64,000 bases of DNA, from NCBI RefSeq assembly GCF_003945595.2, contig NW_024104310.1, positions 9,959,426 to 10,023,425 on the forward strand. Reading direction: 5' to 3'. The stretch is from Pipra filicauda (taxonomy: Eukaryota; Chordata; Aves; Passeriformes; Pipridae). Made by a program: the position numbers and the translations under genes. Positions 28,901 through 40,900 of this stretch are shown here, piece by piece. How positions within the stretch are numbered: position 1 is the stretch's first letter; the number at the start of each line of letters is the position of its first letter. Below the pieces are notes generated by a model that saw nothing but the letters and a program-made list of their open reading frames with translations, ran no database searches and had not been told where the DNA came from.

Positions 28901-31900
28901 TTTCCAAATACTTTTATTCCAAAATTGAAACTGTGGAAAAATATTGTTATGCCCAAATGAGTTAATTTAGAAATGTTTTATTATTGCTCAGTTTTCAAGG
29001 AAGAAAATTGAGTTTGGCTGCACCGAGGATGTTTCAGTATGTAAGAGCTGTGTGAAATTCAACAGGACTTTCCATGCATTTGCAATTCAGGGCTGCCTTG
29101 GCAGGAGGTAGATCTGATTTTAATAACAAGGTTGGCAGGAGAGGGAAAGCTGGTACAAAGAATTGTTTATTTAAAGTACAAGTAGAGGATCTTTTTCAGC
29201 CTATTCTCACTGGCTTCTGTCTCCCTGCTAGGAAAAAGAGGGGAAATGGCCTGGAGTGAGAGTACAGGAAGGAAGTCAGGGTCTGGGTGGGGCAAATAGG
29301 AGCTCCTGACCAGCTGCCACAGCACAAGACCACCAAATTTGGAAGCTGGGAGTCCATGCTGGGATTAGCAGACAGAGTGAAAGACGTGATGGGGATGAGA
29401 GAAGGCATCTGAAGCAAGCAGGATCAGGAGAACAAAATGGCAGATTGGGCGAAGAATTAATATTGGGGAAGATGCTTGAGAGTGGGTTACAAATGTGGTC
29501 ATAGAAGCTGAGATCCCTGCTTGTTTTGTAGCCTAAGCCTGTTACCTTTGAGCCTCACACTAAAACTGAAGTTTGACAGTGAGGGGAGAGATTGGACCGG
29601 GGCAGAATACATTGAGTTTGGAAGAAGCAGGTAGAGGAGACTGTGATTACTGCAGAGCCATTTGGTGCTTGGAACCAAGCCCAGCCAGATCATTGCTGCT
29701 GCCAGTGCTTCAGCTCGGGTGGCAGATATGCGATACTTAGGATTTATTAGCCTGGGTTTCAGTAGGTTTCCACATAATTTGTTTTTCACTGCCTATTTTA
29801 AAAATGACTAAGGTATATGTAGGCACGTATTTTGTCTGGGGAAAAATGTGAAGAATCTGAGAGCTTCCAAGTGAAGCACCCTGAAAATAAGAAAAAGCAG
29901 GTTGTGCGTCAAGACCGTGTTCTCTCCCTGGCTGCAACATGTGCATGTGGTTACGTGCTGTAAATAAGATGCAAGATAAAAACCATCTTGTGTGAAACTG
30001 CCCTGATGAACCGGGTTCTCCCATGCTACTGTTGCAATGACCTTGTGCATTATCCAGTGATAAACTAATAACTAAATAGCTGAATACCACTTGGTTTGCT
30101 GGGTGCCTCCCTCGAGGATGTGCAACATGGGGAAGGGCTGTAAGAGCAGTACTTGGAGAAATAGCCTTTTATCATCAAGGCTTCTGAGGTGAGGGAATGC
30201 ATTTGATCTTTGTTTGAAAGTACCTCTGGCAGTTCCTATGTGTGGTGGTGCTAGAGGTGTGTTTTTGGGAGCAAAGGGTCAGGATCCTCAAGGTTTGTGT
30301 TCAGTTGCTCTTTTGGCAGGCAGCCAGTGCTGTCCTGCTCAACACAGGGGAAGGGCAATGCAGTTGAACATCCTTGTTCAGCTAAACCTGAACAGATTTT
30401 TATGGGACAAATAAATGTCAGGTTTTTCATCCCAGATAGCTCCGTCTTCCTCCAACTGCTGCTGTTTGCAGACAGCCTGTGAAGTTCAAAGGCGTTAGTG
30501 AGTTCCAAGGTGGCAAGAATATTGTGTGTTGTAACTACTCACTTGCGGAAGTGCAGCAGCTCCTCCTACAAACTGTGTGTATGTTATGAGGACTGTCATG
30601 CTTGAGTGTAATATAATGTCTTTGCACTAAATGAAATACCCACAGTGACACTGACAAGGGGATATAGGCCCTTTAATCTCTAGGAATGATAAAGTATTTA
30701 CAGTTGATGGCTGTATAATGACATAAAATAAGTAGTCGCAGTCTTGCTTCCAAATAAGTATCTCACATAGCCCCATTTAGGTGGTTTCAGGAAGGCCACA
30801 GATTTAATAACACCTCTGATCCTCAGTGCCTCCCATCTAGATATTTGGGCCTGGCCAATCCCAGTTGTATTGTGCTGGCAGAAGGGTGTGAAGCAGCTTT
30901 GTCTTGTGCTACTTAGTGAATAGACTTCAGTTTCCAGGTCAAATACCCATTTTTGCAGTGTAAGAAATTCTTTTCCTAAAATGTCAGTGTTTGTGCAGTA
31001 CAAATAGGATAGAGGAAGACTGACTTGGTGAGGGCAGCTCAACAGATAAACAGATAAACCACAGCAACTTAGTTGTTTGACCCTTTGCTGATGACCATAC
31101 TTCAGTCTGTCAGGGAGCTTTTGGTCTGAAATCTGTTTTGAAAAGCTTGTCTCCAGCAATGGCAAATTTTAAGCTTCAAGGTGAGCGTCACATATAGACA
31201 GAACAGATACCACCACTGATTCCAGAGTCCTTATAAAGAGGAAAACAAGAATGTTCGTGGATTATTTTCATGACTTACTTGATTTACTCACATAATAAGG
31301 AAGTGCTTAAGAATGAAGCAGTTTATTCTGTATATCAGGGGTTGCCAATGTGTTTGATATAAAAGTAAAAAATGATTGTGTGGATTACTCAATAAATGTG
31401 TCTTCTTCAAAGTTCTGCTTTTGGATTAACATCCTTCTTCCTGCAGTATGCAAAGGTTCACTTTACATTAAAAGAAAAGGGGGGAGGGGAGGAGAAAAAA
31501 ACCCTATATCTTACTGGAGGAAATAAAATTTTGTCCTCTTTCTTATAATGCTTCAGATGCTAAGCTGTCAATAGACAGAAATGTTACACTCTTACTCCCT
31601 TTAGAAAGATGATTTCTTTAATTTTCTGAATGCCATAAATTGTCCTCTCCCCCCCTTTTTTTTATAAGTAAAGCTGCTTCACTTTCTGTAGGTTACATTG
31701 TACTAAACTGACGATGAAGAATGGTACGGTTTAAGAAGATAAATGTCAGGAATGTCTTCTAAAGTAGACACTCAGATTTTTTTGGATTAATGGGAAAGAA
31801 GGTCAATAATTGCATGGATTTCAATAAGCTTGAGAAGAAATGGTATTCCTGTGGTGCTAGTGATTATTAAAACATTGTGAATTTGTTTCAAGATACTGTA

Positions 31901-34900
31901 CTCAAGTTTAATATATCTTCCATTTTGAAGGAATGACTCAGCAAGGGCTGTGAATTTGTGCAGGTAATAGGAGATAATTCATAAAGCAATTGTATTTTTA
32001 AGAGGAAAAAAGTTATAGTAGACAGTACATAAATTTCTGGATGGTAGTCTTAATTTTAATTCTGCCTTATTAAATAGGGCCCTCCAGACTTCCAGCAGCA
32101 TACACCCGGACCAGTTCCTACTAATTTCTCCCAAGCCCCAAGGCTGCCAATCCAGGACCAGTGGAGAGGGCCACCACCACCACCACCACCACTCCCTCCT
32201 CCACCTCCTCAGGATAGAGATCCTTTCTTCATAGCAGGTAAGCGTTTTCATTCCCATTAAGAAACAAAATCCCCAAATCCAGTTTTTGTAAAGTGACTCT
32301 GCAGTGGGAGTATATATCCCACACCATCAAGAGTTTGGAAGAACCTGAAGGCTGGAAGATCCTATTTGATGTAGCCAGACTGGTACATGCCAAAAGTTCT
32401 GGTTGTCTGGTATCTTTTAACTTTTTTTAATATAGTTGTATGTTCTCATCTGTAACTGCCATGACTGGATATTTATACAGATATGAAAAAATAATATCTA
32501 AGTGATTATTGCATTAAAAATGTTGCACTTTCTTATATCTCAGGTAACAAGTACTCTCTATACACTTGAGTTTACACTAGTAACTCTTTTTAAGCTGCCT
32601 GGACTGTGTTGTGCAGTGTAAGAAATTTGTCAAGGTTAGCTAGAATGATACAACCCAGAAAACAAAATAGTTAAGTGCATGTTTATACCATATATATGTT
32701 TTGTGTATATATTTAATGTATATGTTTACAGACATATAATGTATACGTTTACAGTGTATATGTATACAGACATTTTACACACATACAACATGTAAAAAAT
32801 TGCTAAATATCTGGTCAGCCCATGGTATCAATGTTTCATGAGTTCTTGTGTGGTTTAAACTATAATCCTTCATTGATTTTATTATAGTAGAATTTCAAAA
32901 AGGTATTGCTGATTCCAGCAAAGTACCAGTTGTGCTTGTCTTGCAAGGATCAATTCCTTTTATACACAACTGGCAGGAGCAAGAGAAACATAACCTTGAG
33001 GGTAGCTCTTAAAATGAAAACATCCCATACAGTTTTGCATTCTGCGAATTTTAGGTTACTTTTACAAAACTGTAAAATAGAGCTCTATGTTTCCAAAATG
33101 TGTCACGGGGAGGTTGTAATTTAATCACTTATCTGATTCCCGCAGATCCAAGGTTCCCGGGTCATCCCTTGTTTGAGCAGCGGAGCCCCCCACCGCCACC
33201 CCCTCCGCCGCTCCTGAACAGCGCCCACCCGGTCCCTGCACAGAGCCCGATGCCGTTCAGCCAGCCCGGGCCGGCCTTCAGCCAGCAGGGACAGCAGCCC
33301 GTGTATCCCAGGGAGCGGCCCGTGCGGCCCAACATGCAGCCCCAGGGGCCGGTGGGGATCCTCCACTTCAACCAGCCGGGCTCGGCCAACCCGCGGCCCT
33401 TCATCCCCCCGCGGCAGCAGTTCCTGCAGGCGCCGGGACAGCCCTTCCTCTCCCCGCACACGCAGCCCAGCATGCAGGTACGGGCTCAGAGGAGTCACGG
33501 AACCAAATCGAGGGACTCGGGCGTGCAGGCGGGAGGTGGATGGACCTGTGGCGCTGTTGTTGCCATGCGTGGAAGGCGGTGGATCTGCTCCGCGCTGCCG
33601 CATCCCGAGATCCCGTATCCCGAGATCCCGGCCCGGGCAGCGCGGGGCGGCAGCGCCCTCTGCCGGCACCGCCCTCTGCCTGCGGGGAGCGGGGAAATGT
33701 TTTGTGCGGGACCTTTCATGGTGTCCGCGTTCTGAACGCGGGGAAACCCTCAAGTCGGCTGATGCTGGGGGAGGAGGGAATAATAAACCTCCAGACAAAC
33801 AAAAAACCAGTTTAAAAGTCATTAGAAAAGGGCGCAGAGGGCGGGAGCCCTTGCATTTGTCTGTTTCCACTTCAACTGTTGGCTTACAGAGGTTTAAGTG
33901 TAGAACAGCCTTGCACTGCTTCTGCTAGTCTGCTTTTCACTCTATAATTTTGGTTTAACCTGGTTCATAGCTGCCTACAGATGTTTTAAGGATTTGTGAG
34001 GCTGGAGCTACTTTTCTTCAGGAGTTTATTACCTTGAAACTAAAATAATCTTTTTCTTCATATGAAGGGTCCCATGCATCCTCCATTACAGCCTCAGCCA
34101 CAACCTCAGCCTCAGCAGCACCATCACCAGCAGCAACAGCAACACCATCACCAGCAGCAGCAGCAGCAACACCATCACCATCTCCAAGGGCCTCCACAGC
34201 CCTTGATGCCCATGAACCAGCCCCAGTTCAGGCCTCACATACAGGCCACGCAGCAGCAGCCAAATAACAACAGGATGCAGTGTCAGCCACGACAGGGTCC
34301 AATGAAGCCAAGGCATGTAAGTACCATGTACACCAGTGTTGCCTTGCATAGTTCTGCATGAGTAGCAGGCATTTAAGCACAAGTTTCAGAACTCACTACT
34401 GTGGTTTTTCAGTCACATTTATTCCCTTTCCTTCTTTCATAATTTCTTGCTTATTTTCTGTCTTGGTCATTTTATAATCTACTTTGAAAAATACAACATG
34501 TATCTTCCCCTTTTTCTTTTCTCCTCCAGTCTTTAGTGTTCTTCTTCACCTGGGTCCAGTACGAGATGTTACAGTTACCCAAGAAGTAGCAATATAGGGC
34601 TTTTGAAGGATAGGTTTGCTTAATAAGACTTTACAACTGCTGGTAGCCTGTGACTGTGTGCGAGCCCAGTTCTCTGACACTGTCTTTCAAGTTGAAGGCC
34701 TCTCTGTACTACTGCTAATCAGCTTTCTGGTTCAGATAGTGCCACTCATGTCTTGTGACTTTGCTCTTGTACAGCATATTCTGTTGCTTGGTAGGTTGGG
34801 GTAGCCCAACAGTGTAGCAGTGCTCAAGACAATGTGACTATAGTTCAGAATAATTGCTTTGATTAGGAAAGTAAGTCACATAGTGAAACCAATTTCTGAG

Positions 34901-37900
34901 AATGGTGTTTAAAAAGTGAGGTTAAGTTTTGCTTTTAATTAAAAAAAGGTTATTAAAATGTTCTCATTTCTATAATTTCTCTTCTAACATTAAAAATATT
35001 GTGCCTCTTCAAACAGTTTGTTTCCCTAAACTTTACTAAATCAGGAGAATGTGAAACTAAAAACACTTTAGCCTGGTTTGTAGTGGAAGTCTGCAATTTC
35101 TTTTCCTTCCTGCTTTTCAGAGTACACCATCACAGAACATTGTGAAGCGTTCAAATCAGCAGCTACAGTCAAGTGCTCCAAGGAACAGTAACTTGCGCGA
35201 GTTGCCGATAGCACCGTCCCACGCGATGGAGATGAGCAACAACAGGCGAAACTCCACCCCAGCTGCTCAGGTCAAACCCATCACCAGCACCGTGTCTGCC
35301 AACAAGTCTGTTGGTGGTGGAAACTCCCAGGGAAGGCCTGAAGTGAAAGCTAAAGCAATCACACCAGTGGGCCAAGCAAAGTCAGAGGGAAAATCTGAAC
35401 CAGAGGTAAGGGATTTTGTTGTTGTTGTTAAACAAAAGAACAGAACCCAAACAATCAAGAAACAAAGCTCCCACCTTTTAAAAACTTTTCTAGTCTGACT
35501 TATGAATTGTAAGCACACTTAATGTGTTGTTCAGCAAATAATTTTTGGTGCCACTAGAGGCCTCCCTTCTGAATTGCACTTTTCTCCTTTAGTGCAATAG
35601 CAGAAACAGTCTCCATTGACAAAAAATATCTGGAAGGTTGGCAAGGCTGTGGTGAATCTGTTTTACAGGAGGAGGAGTCATTTCTACTATGAAAAGGCAG
35701 AGTTTGAGTAAAGGTCATCAGTGATACAAGCCTCTGAAATACTTGTTTTGTCCATTTTTATCTTACAGAATTAGGATTTTTTTTCAGATGATCATATTCT
35801 AAATCAGAAAGCCTCTTCTCTTTCATTTTTTTATGATGCTGTATGACTCAAAAGGGAAAAAAAAAAAGGGGTATTTGGAGGACTGTCTTCCTCATGCTGT
35901 TTTCCTTTAGGCTGTTCAGTCTCCACTAGGGCCTTGGGCATCCACGCAGGAGCTTCTTGCTCTTGAAGAAGAAAATCTCTCTTTTATGAAACCTTGTCGT
36001 GTAGGAAAAATAGGAGATGCTTTAAAGCTTTCCATTTTGGAAGAAAATGATGCCGTTTGCTCTGCTAGTGCTCTGCTAGTATTCTGCCCAGTAAAAAAAA
36101 AGAGACACCAGCATTTTCAGCTCCACTGGATTATGTAGTATGAACAGATGACCATTTCCCTGGAAACTAGAGAAGACTCTCCATGGGCACTGTTAGTTTG
36201 AGAGAGTGGGTAGGATTGCACTGATGGTGCTTTTAATCTCAATCATGATGGCTAAATGCACCCTGTGTACTTTATCAGCTTATTCTGTGAAGAACTGTAA
36301 ATCTTCATAGCTGTAGTTAACCATGAATCTTGTCTCATGGACCAGGTTTTTCTTCAACAACTGTTGAAAGCTTTAATTGTGGTAATACTGTCTTCCTTCT
36401 AAGCTGCTCATGATTACCTTTTCATCTTGTTCTTGTATTAGGGATGGTCGTAACTAGTTTCTACAAATGAGGCACAAAAGAAACCCATAGCTAGCAGCGT
36501 TTGACCTCCTGTGCACTTGCTTTTCAATGGAAGTAAAAAGAAAAATAATCCTTTTTTCAGCTTTTAATTGTCACCTTTTTTGGAAAAAGTATTTAATCTC
36601 CTTCTCCTCGCTTCGGTCTCTTGGAATAATCTTAGTCACAGAAAATGTGCCTCAGAGAAGCCTCTGTCTTTAGGTCATTAGTAAGTTAAGTCTTGAAGCA
36701 AATCAACTACAGGCCTCCCCATCTAAAACATCCTGAAATTATTCTATAGTGTAGTCATATGAAAATTAAGGCATTAGTTCTGAAATATCTCTGGCAATGT
36801 TAAGAAAAATGTATGAATATTTTTTAATTCCTCTTAATCAAGTGAATTAAAAAAACCCCAACCAAACAAAAAACCCAGAGCAGTCGTCTTGTTTTCTCCG
36901 TATTATGTTTTAGACATATTCTAACAACCTTGTAGTTATCAAACCAACTAATCTTACTTATGTGAATTCTTTGGGTATTACAAATCAAGCTTTCTTTTTG
37001 TTTCTGTGTCAAAACTATCTTTGAAAAAGAGTCGTCTTGTAAAAAAAAGAAGTCTCCTAGTGTTTCCTATTATTAGCCGTAGAAGTACATACTTGGCAAG
37101 AATTAGGAGAGTGTGGGAATGTGTGCACACACAGAATCCTTCTCCTTCCAAAGCAGACCTGGAATAGAGCTTTATGCTGCAAAAGGTGTAATAGCATTTG
37201 TCTGTTTTCAACTGTGCCACTGCAGTGGTCTTGTTCACTGATGGTGCTTAATTGTCACTCCTGCAGACAGGATTGGTGCACTAATAGTGATCATTTCCAA
37301 GCATTTAACCATATTCTTCCCTGATGTTGTATTGTAGGTTATTACATTTCTCTCCTTAGCCAGATTGTAATGTTTTCCAGTCTTTTTTGTGTGTTTTTCT
37401 TTACCTAACTTCACCCTGTTCTTTTGCTTTCTATGAAGATGAGAAAGAGTTAAGTTCTGTCATCTTTTCTAGCTGTATTGCTCATAACTGAATTGGGCAG
37501 GTTATTTTGCAAGTGTCTTCAACTGGAAAATTATTAATATTTTCCTTGCATCTTTCTTCCCAAAGAATCAGTGGCTATATTTGAGTGCCCTATCATTCAT
37601 GAAGCACAAAAAAAGAAATAACAATATTGACTATTAGAGGTTTTGCTCACCTTAAATATAGATATTTGAAAGGTTTCCAATGCAAGTGACTAGAAGATTA
37701 AAAACTGTATTTCTGCTTTACTAAGGGAACACTTGTGGTCCTGTGAGGCTGCAAAATACTGACCTTAAATGCCTGTTTAGAATAGCTCTTGATGATGTGG
37801 GCCTAATTGTGCTCATGCTGAGGTCAGCTTAGGATAAGAGGAATGAAGGCAGTATTAAGCATTTTTGAGTTTAAAAAAGAAGAACAGAGAAAGGAGATTT

Positions 37901-40900
37901 TATAATGGTGCCTCCTATATTGTGCTTAGAAGATTCTTATCATAGTTTTTTGTCCAGTTGGAAGTTGACAAGAGAGCAGTGTGTTTCTTCAAGTAACTTG
38001 TAACCTTGTTCTTCACTCTCTTGTCCAAGAGGTACAGCACCTGTGTTTTGTAGTGTGTTTCATACCTTTCTCAGGTTCATGAGCTGATTTTATCAGCATT
38101 GTGAAATGTGTGATGTGTACATGGAGGTGCTCTTTATTTAGGATATTTTGTGGGTTTGAACACAAGCAGCCAGATGATGCAATTTCACAGAATCACAGAA
38201 TATGCCAAGTTGGAAGGGACCCACAAGGATCATGAAGTCCAGCTCCTGGTCCTGCACAGGACCATCCCCAAGAGTCACACCATGTGCCTGAGAGTATTGT
38301 CCAAACACTTGTAGGCTGTGTCAGCCTTGCTGCTGTGACCACTGCCCTGGGGAGCCTGTTCCAGTGCCCAACCACCTTCTGGGGGAAGAACCTGTTCCTA
38401 ATATCCAACCTAAACCTCCCCTGGCACAGCTCCAGGCCATTCCCTCGGGTCCTGTCCCTGTTCCCCACAGAACAGAGATCAGTGCCCTCCCCTCCTCTTC
38501 CCCTCAAGAGGAAGTTGTAAAATGTGGTGAGGTCTCCCCTCAGCCTCCTCTTCTCCAGCTGAACAGACCAAGTGCCCTCAGCCGCTCCTCACACGGCTTC
38601 CCCTCAAGGCCCTTCACCATCCTCGTTGCCCTCCTTTGTGTGCTTTGGATTTGGCTGTACCATTTACAAAGACTTGGCATGAATTTTTTGACAAAATTGT
38701 TCTAGCCTCTTAATGTTTTTATTATTGCAACTGAAAAAAATAAAGGCAAACCTGCTGAATAGATTTGTGTTTATGCCACAGATCAAACCATTTTGACTCT
38801 GTTCTTGCACCCATTCTACTGAGGGACATAAGTGAGCCTCGTTGCCCAGTTCTTTTTTTTTGTTCCTTGATAGCAAACCAGAACACTTACAGTGTCTGGT
38901 TCTTATGACTCAGCATTCAATTCTATTAACTGGTAATAAATCCTTCAGATCTCTGAAAAGGTTTGGTTTTTTTCTTTGTTTTTTTTTTTTTTTTTATTCA
39001 CTACATGGAAAGCAAGCTACTGATACTAGGACTTAAATTTCAGTAGAAAGTTTAATCCCTTGTTTTACAACATGTCTTTGCTGCCTTTTCTTCGGTTAGC
39101 AGTGCCTTTCTAGGTTCCCCTGGAGAAGGATGTAGAACTCCTGCTTCTCTTATAGTACTCTTCAGCTAGATTCAGAAAAGCAGCCTGCAACATTTTCTTT
39201 TGGTACTTTCCATCAAAGCTGCCTTAGACCTTAAGGCAGAAGAAAACCTACAGCTAAGGCTCAGTCTTCCCTTCAGACCTCAGTGAAATTGTGTTCAAGA
39301 GCTGTTCAAAGATAGATGAGAATTTCCACTTAGAAAAACAGAAAAGCAAACCCACCCCAGATGAAACTAAAATTCTCAAAACCTGGCAGAAAAAAACCCA
39401 CCTTCACAAAACCGAGGGAACTGATTTGCATCTCTGGCCTTTTGTAGTCTGCAGCCTCCTGTAAAAGGAGGAACTATATACAATGTACTATTTCTTCATA
39501 TTATGGAGCTTTCTACACAAAACATGGGAAGCATTAATAGTTTGTCCAAGAAAACAGGTATTCTATTTTTTTTTTTGCTTCTTCACCTACAGATAATGTT
39601 GCTTCCAAATGCAGGATGTGAAAATTATAACAGTTTGAACTTTGAAGGATGTCTGCTTTTCCCAGTTGATTCTGTAGGCAGAATCCTTGCTTCCCTTACC
39701 TTTTTCTTTTTTTTCTTGGTAGTGCTATTGTTTGTTGGACAAATCTGTACTGGGCTTATTAAACTAGTGGGATGAAAATCATTGTCAATAGGCATTCCCT
39801 TTTGTTTTCATCTCTTGACCCAATATGCTCTCTTGCCTGTTCTGTATGCTGAAGCTCCTTACTACATGCTATAGGTCATTTATATATACTATAGATCATG
39901 TGTATACCCCCACTCTAGTATAATGTATATAAGGTGCAGTTAAAGCTGAGCAGGAGGGGATTTAAGTGTCCCTGTTTTCATCCAGGTGAGGAGTCTGCTG
40001 CCCTTCTCAGTCTGTACTGTTGGGTCATTGTACAACTAATTCAAATTAAACCTGACTTCTAATGCAAATATTGTGTTAGTCATCACAGGGCCTTTATGTT
40101 GTTTGATCTTCCTCTAGCTGCAAGGGTATTTTATTGAGAAATTAACAGTAGTAATAACTTGCTTGTGAAGGTGAAGGATTTAGGTCTACCTATAGCCTGT
40201 TAACAGACTGATCTGCAGTTGTCATATAACCTCGGGCTCTCAGCCCTTGATTTTCAACCTTACCCTTTAAGAAGTTCTTGACTTCATAGGATCATTATTA
40301 ATGTCCTGAGTTGAGTTCCTGAAAAGAAGATTTTGGTTTATATTTGAGATCAAGTTGCCTGAATATTCTACTAAGCATTCTTCTAACTTCATATGTGTTA
40401 GTAATACAGTTTGTCAGTTGTCTTTTATGTTTAATATTGATGTAGTTGAAGTCAATATATCTTCCAAGGACTGTTGCAGGGACATATTAGTCAGAGTCCC
40501 TCAGGATGTTCATTCCTTGACTGCTGGCAAGACTCATTTAAGTATGTTGCAAAGTGCACATCTCTGTGCTGCTGTGTAACCTTTGAGTTAGTGTTTTGAA
40601 TTTACCACATCATAATCTGCATCTCCCAAGGCCTTCAGAACTTGTTAGGTGATCAAATGAGCAAGCAAATCCCTGATAATAAAGGGCAGCTGGTAGAAGC
40701 ACTGGTCTCATGCAGACTTGGGCTGGTGTTGACAACCTCAGTTGAACAAGAGGGAAAAAAAAATGCACTGCTACCTCCAAAGGTAAACCTGGAACTGGCT
40801 CATGACATCCATCAAGCTTGTTTAGATAAATTGTAGGATATTCTGATCTAAAACAAAGCAAGTGAATAAACTAGTTCATTAAGTGGAATGGGTTTTCTGT

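Larger units (their letters stand above)
16048..32077 (+). other. RBM33: RBM33 largest internal intron, 16.0 kb
   Basis: Long AT-rich intron. It contains a CR1 3'-end fragment at 22455-22634, a stretch with palindromic homeodomain-like sites around 22080-22340, a CTCF-like motif at 27183-27196, a 25-bp-period tandem duplication at 27711-27759 and A runs near 23880 and 28248. The acceptor at 32077 is unusual: TTATTAAATAG with a weak pyrimidine tract (TTTTAATTCTGCCTTATT). Numerous short ORFs are not supported by splice signals or similarity. Confidence 0.8.
33140..33735. other. GC- and CpG-rich island over exon and following intron
   Basis: A sharp switch from AT-rich intron to GC-rich, CpG-dense sequence that covers the whole exon and about 260 bp of the next intron, then drops back. 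It includes a 15-bp tandem duplication at 33602-33631. Could be a GC-rich coding exon with spill-over, an internal CpG island, or an intragenic promoter. Only the composition is seen directly. Confidence 0.7.

Noticed and set aside
30698..31165. 155-codon ORF on the - strand in the 16-kb intron
   Set aside because: No recognised domain; composition like random intron translation; no sign of splice sites or a retrocopy A tail.
33121..33870. 249-codon ORF on the - strand
   Set aside because: It is the antisense of the GC-rich RBM33 exon 33146-33477 and its CpG-rich flank; GC-rich DNA opens several frames at once and the + strand has a proven homologous exon.
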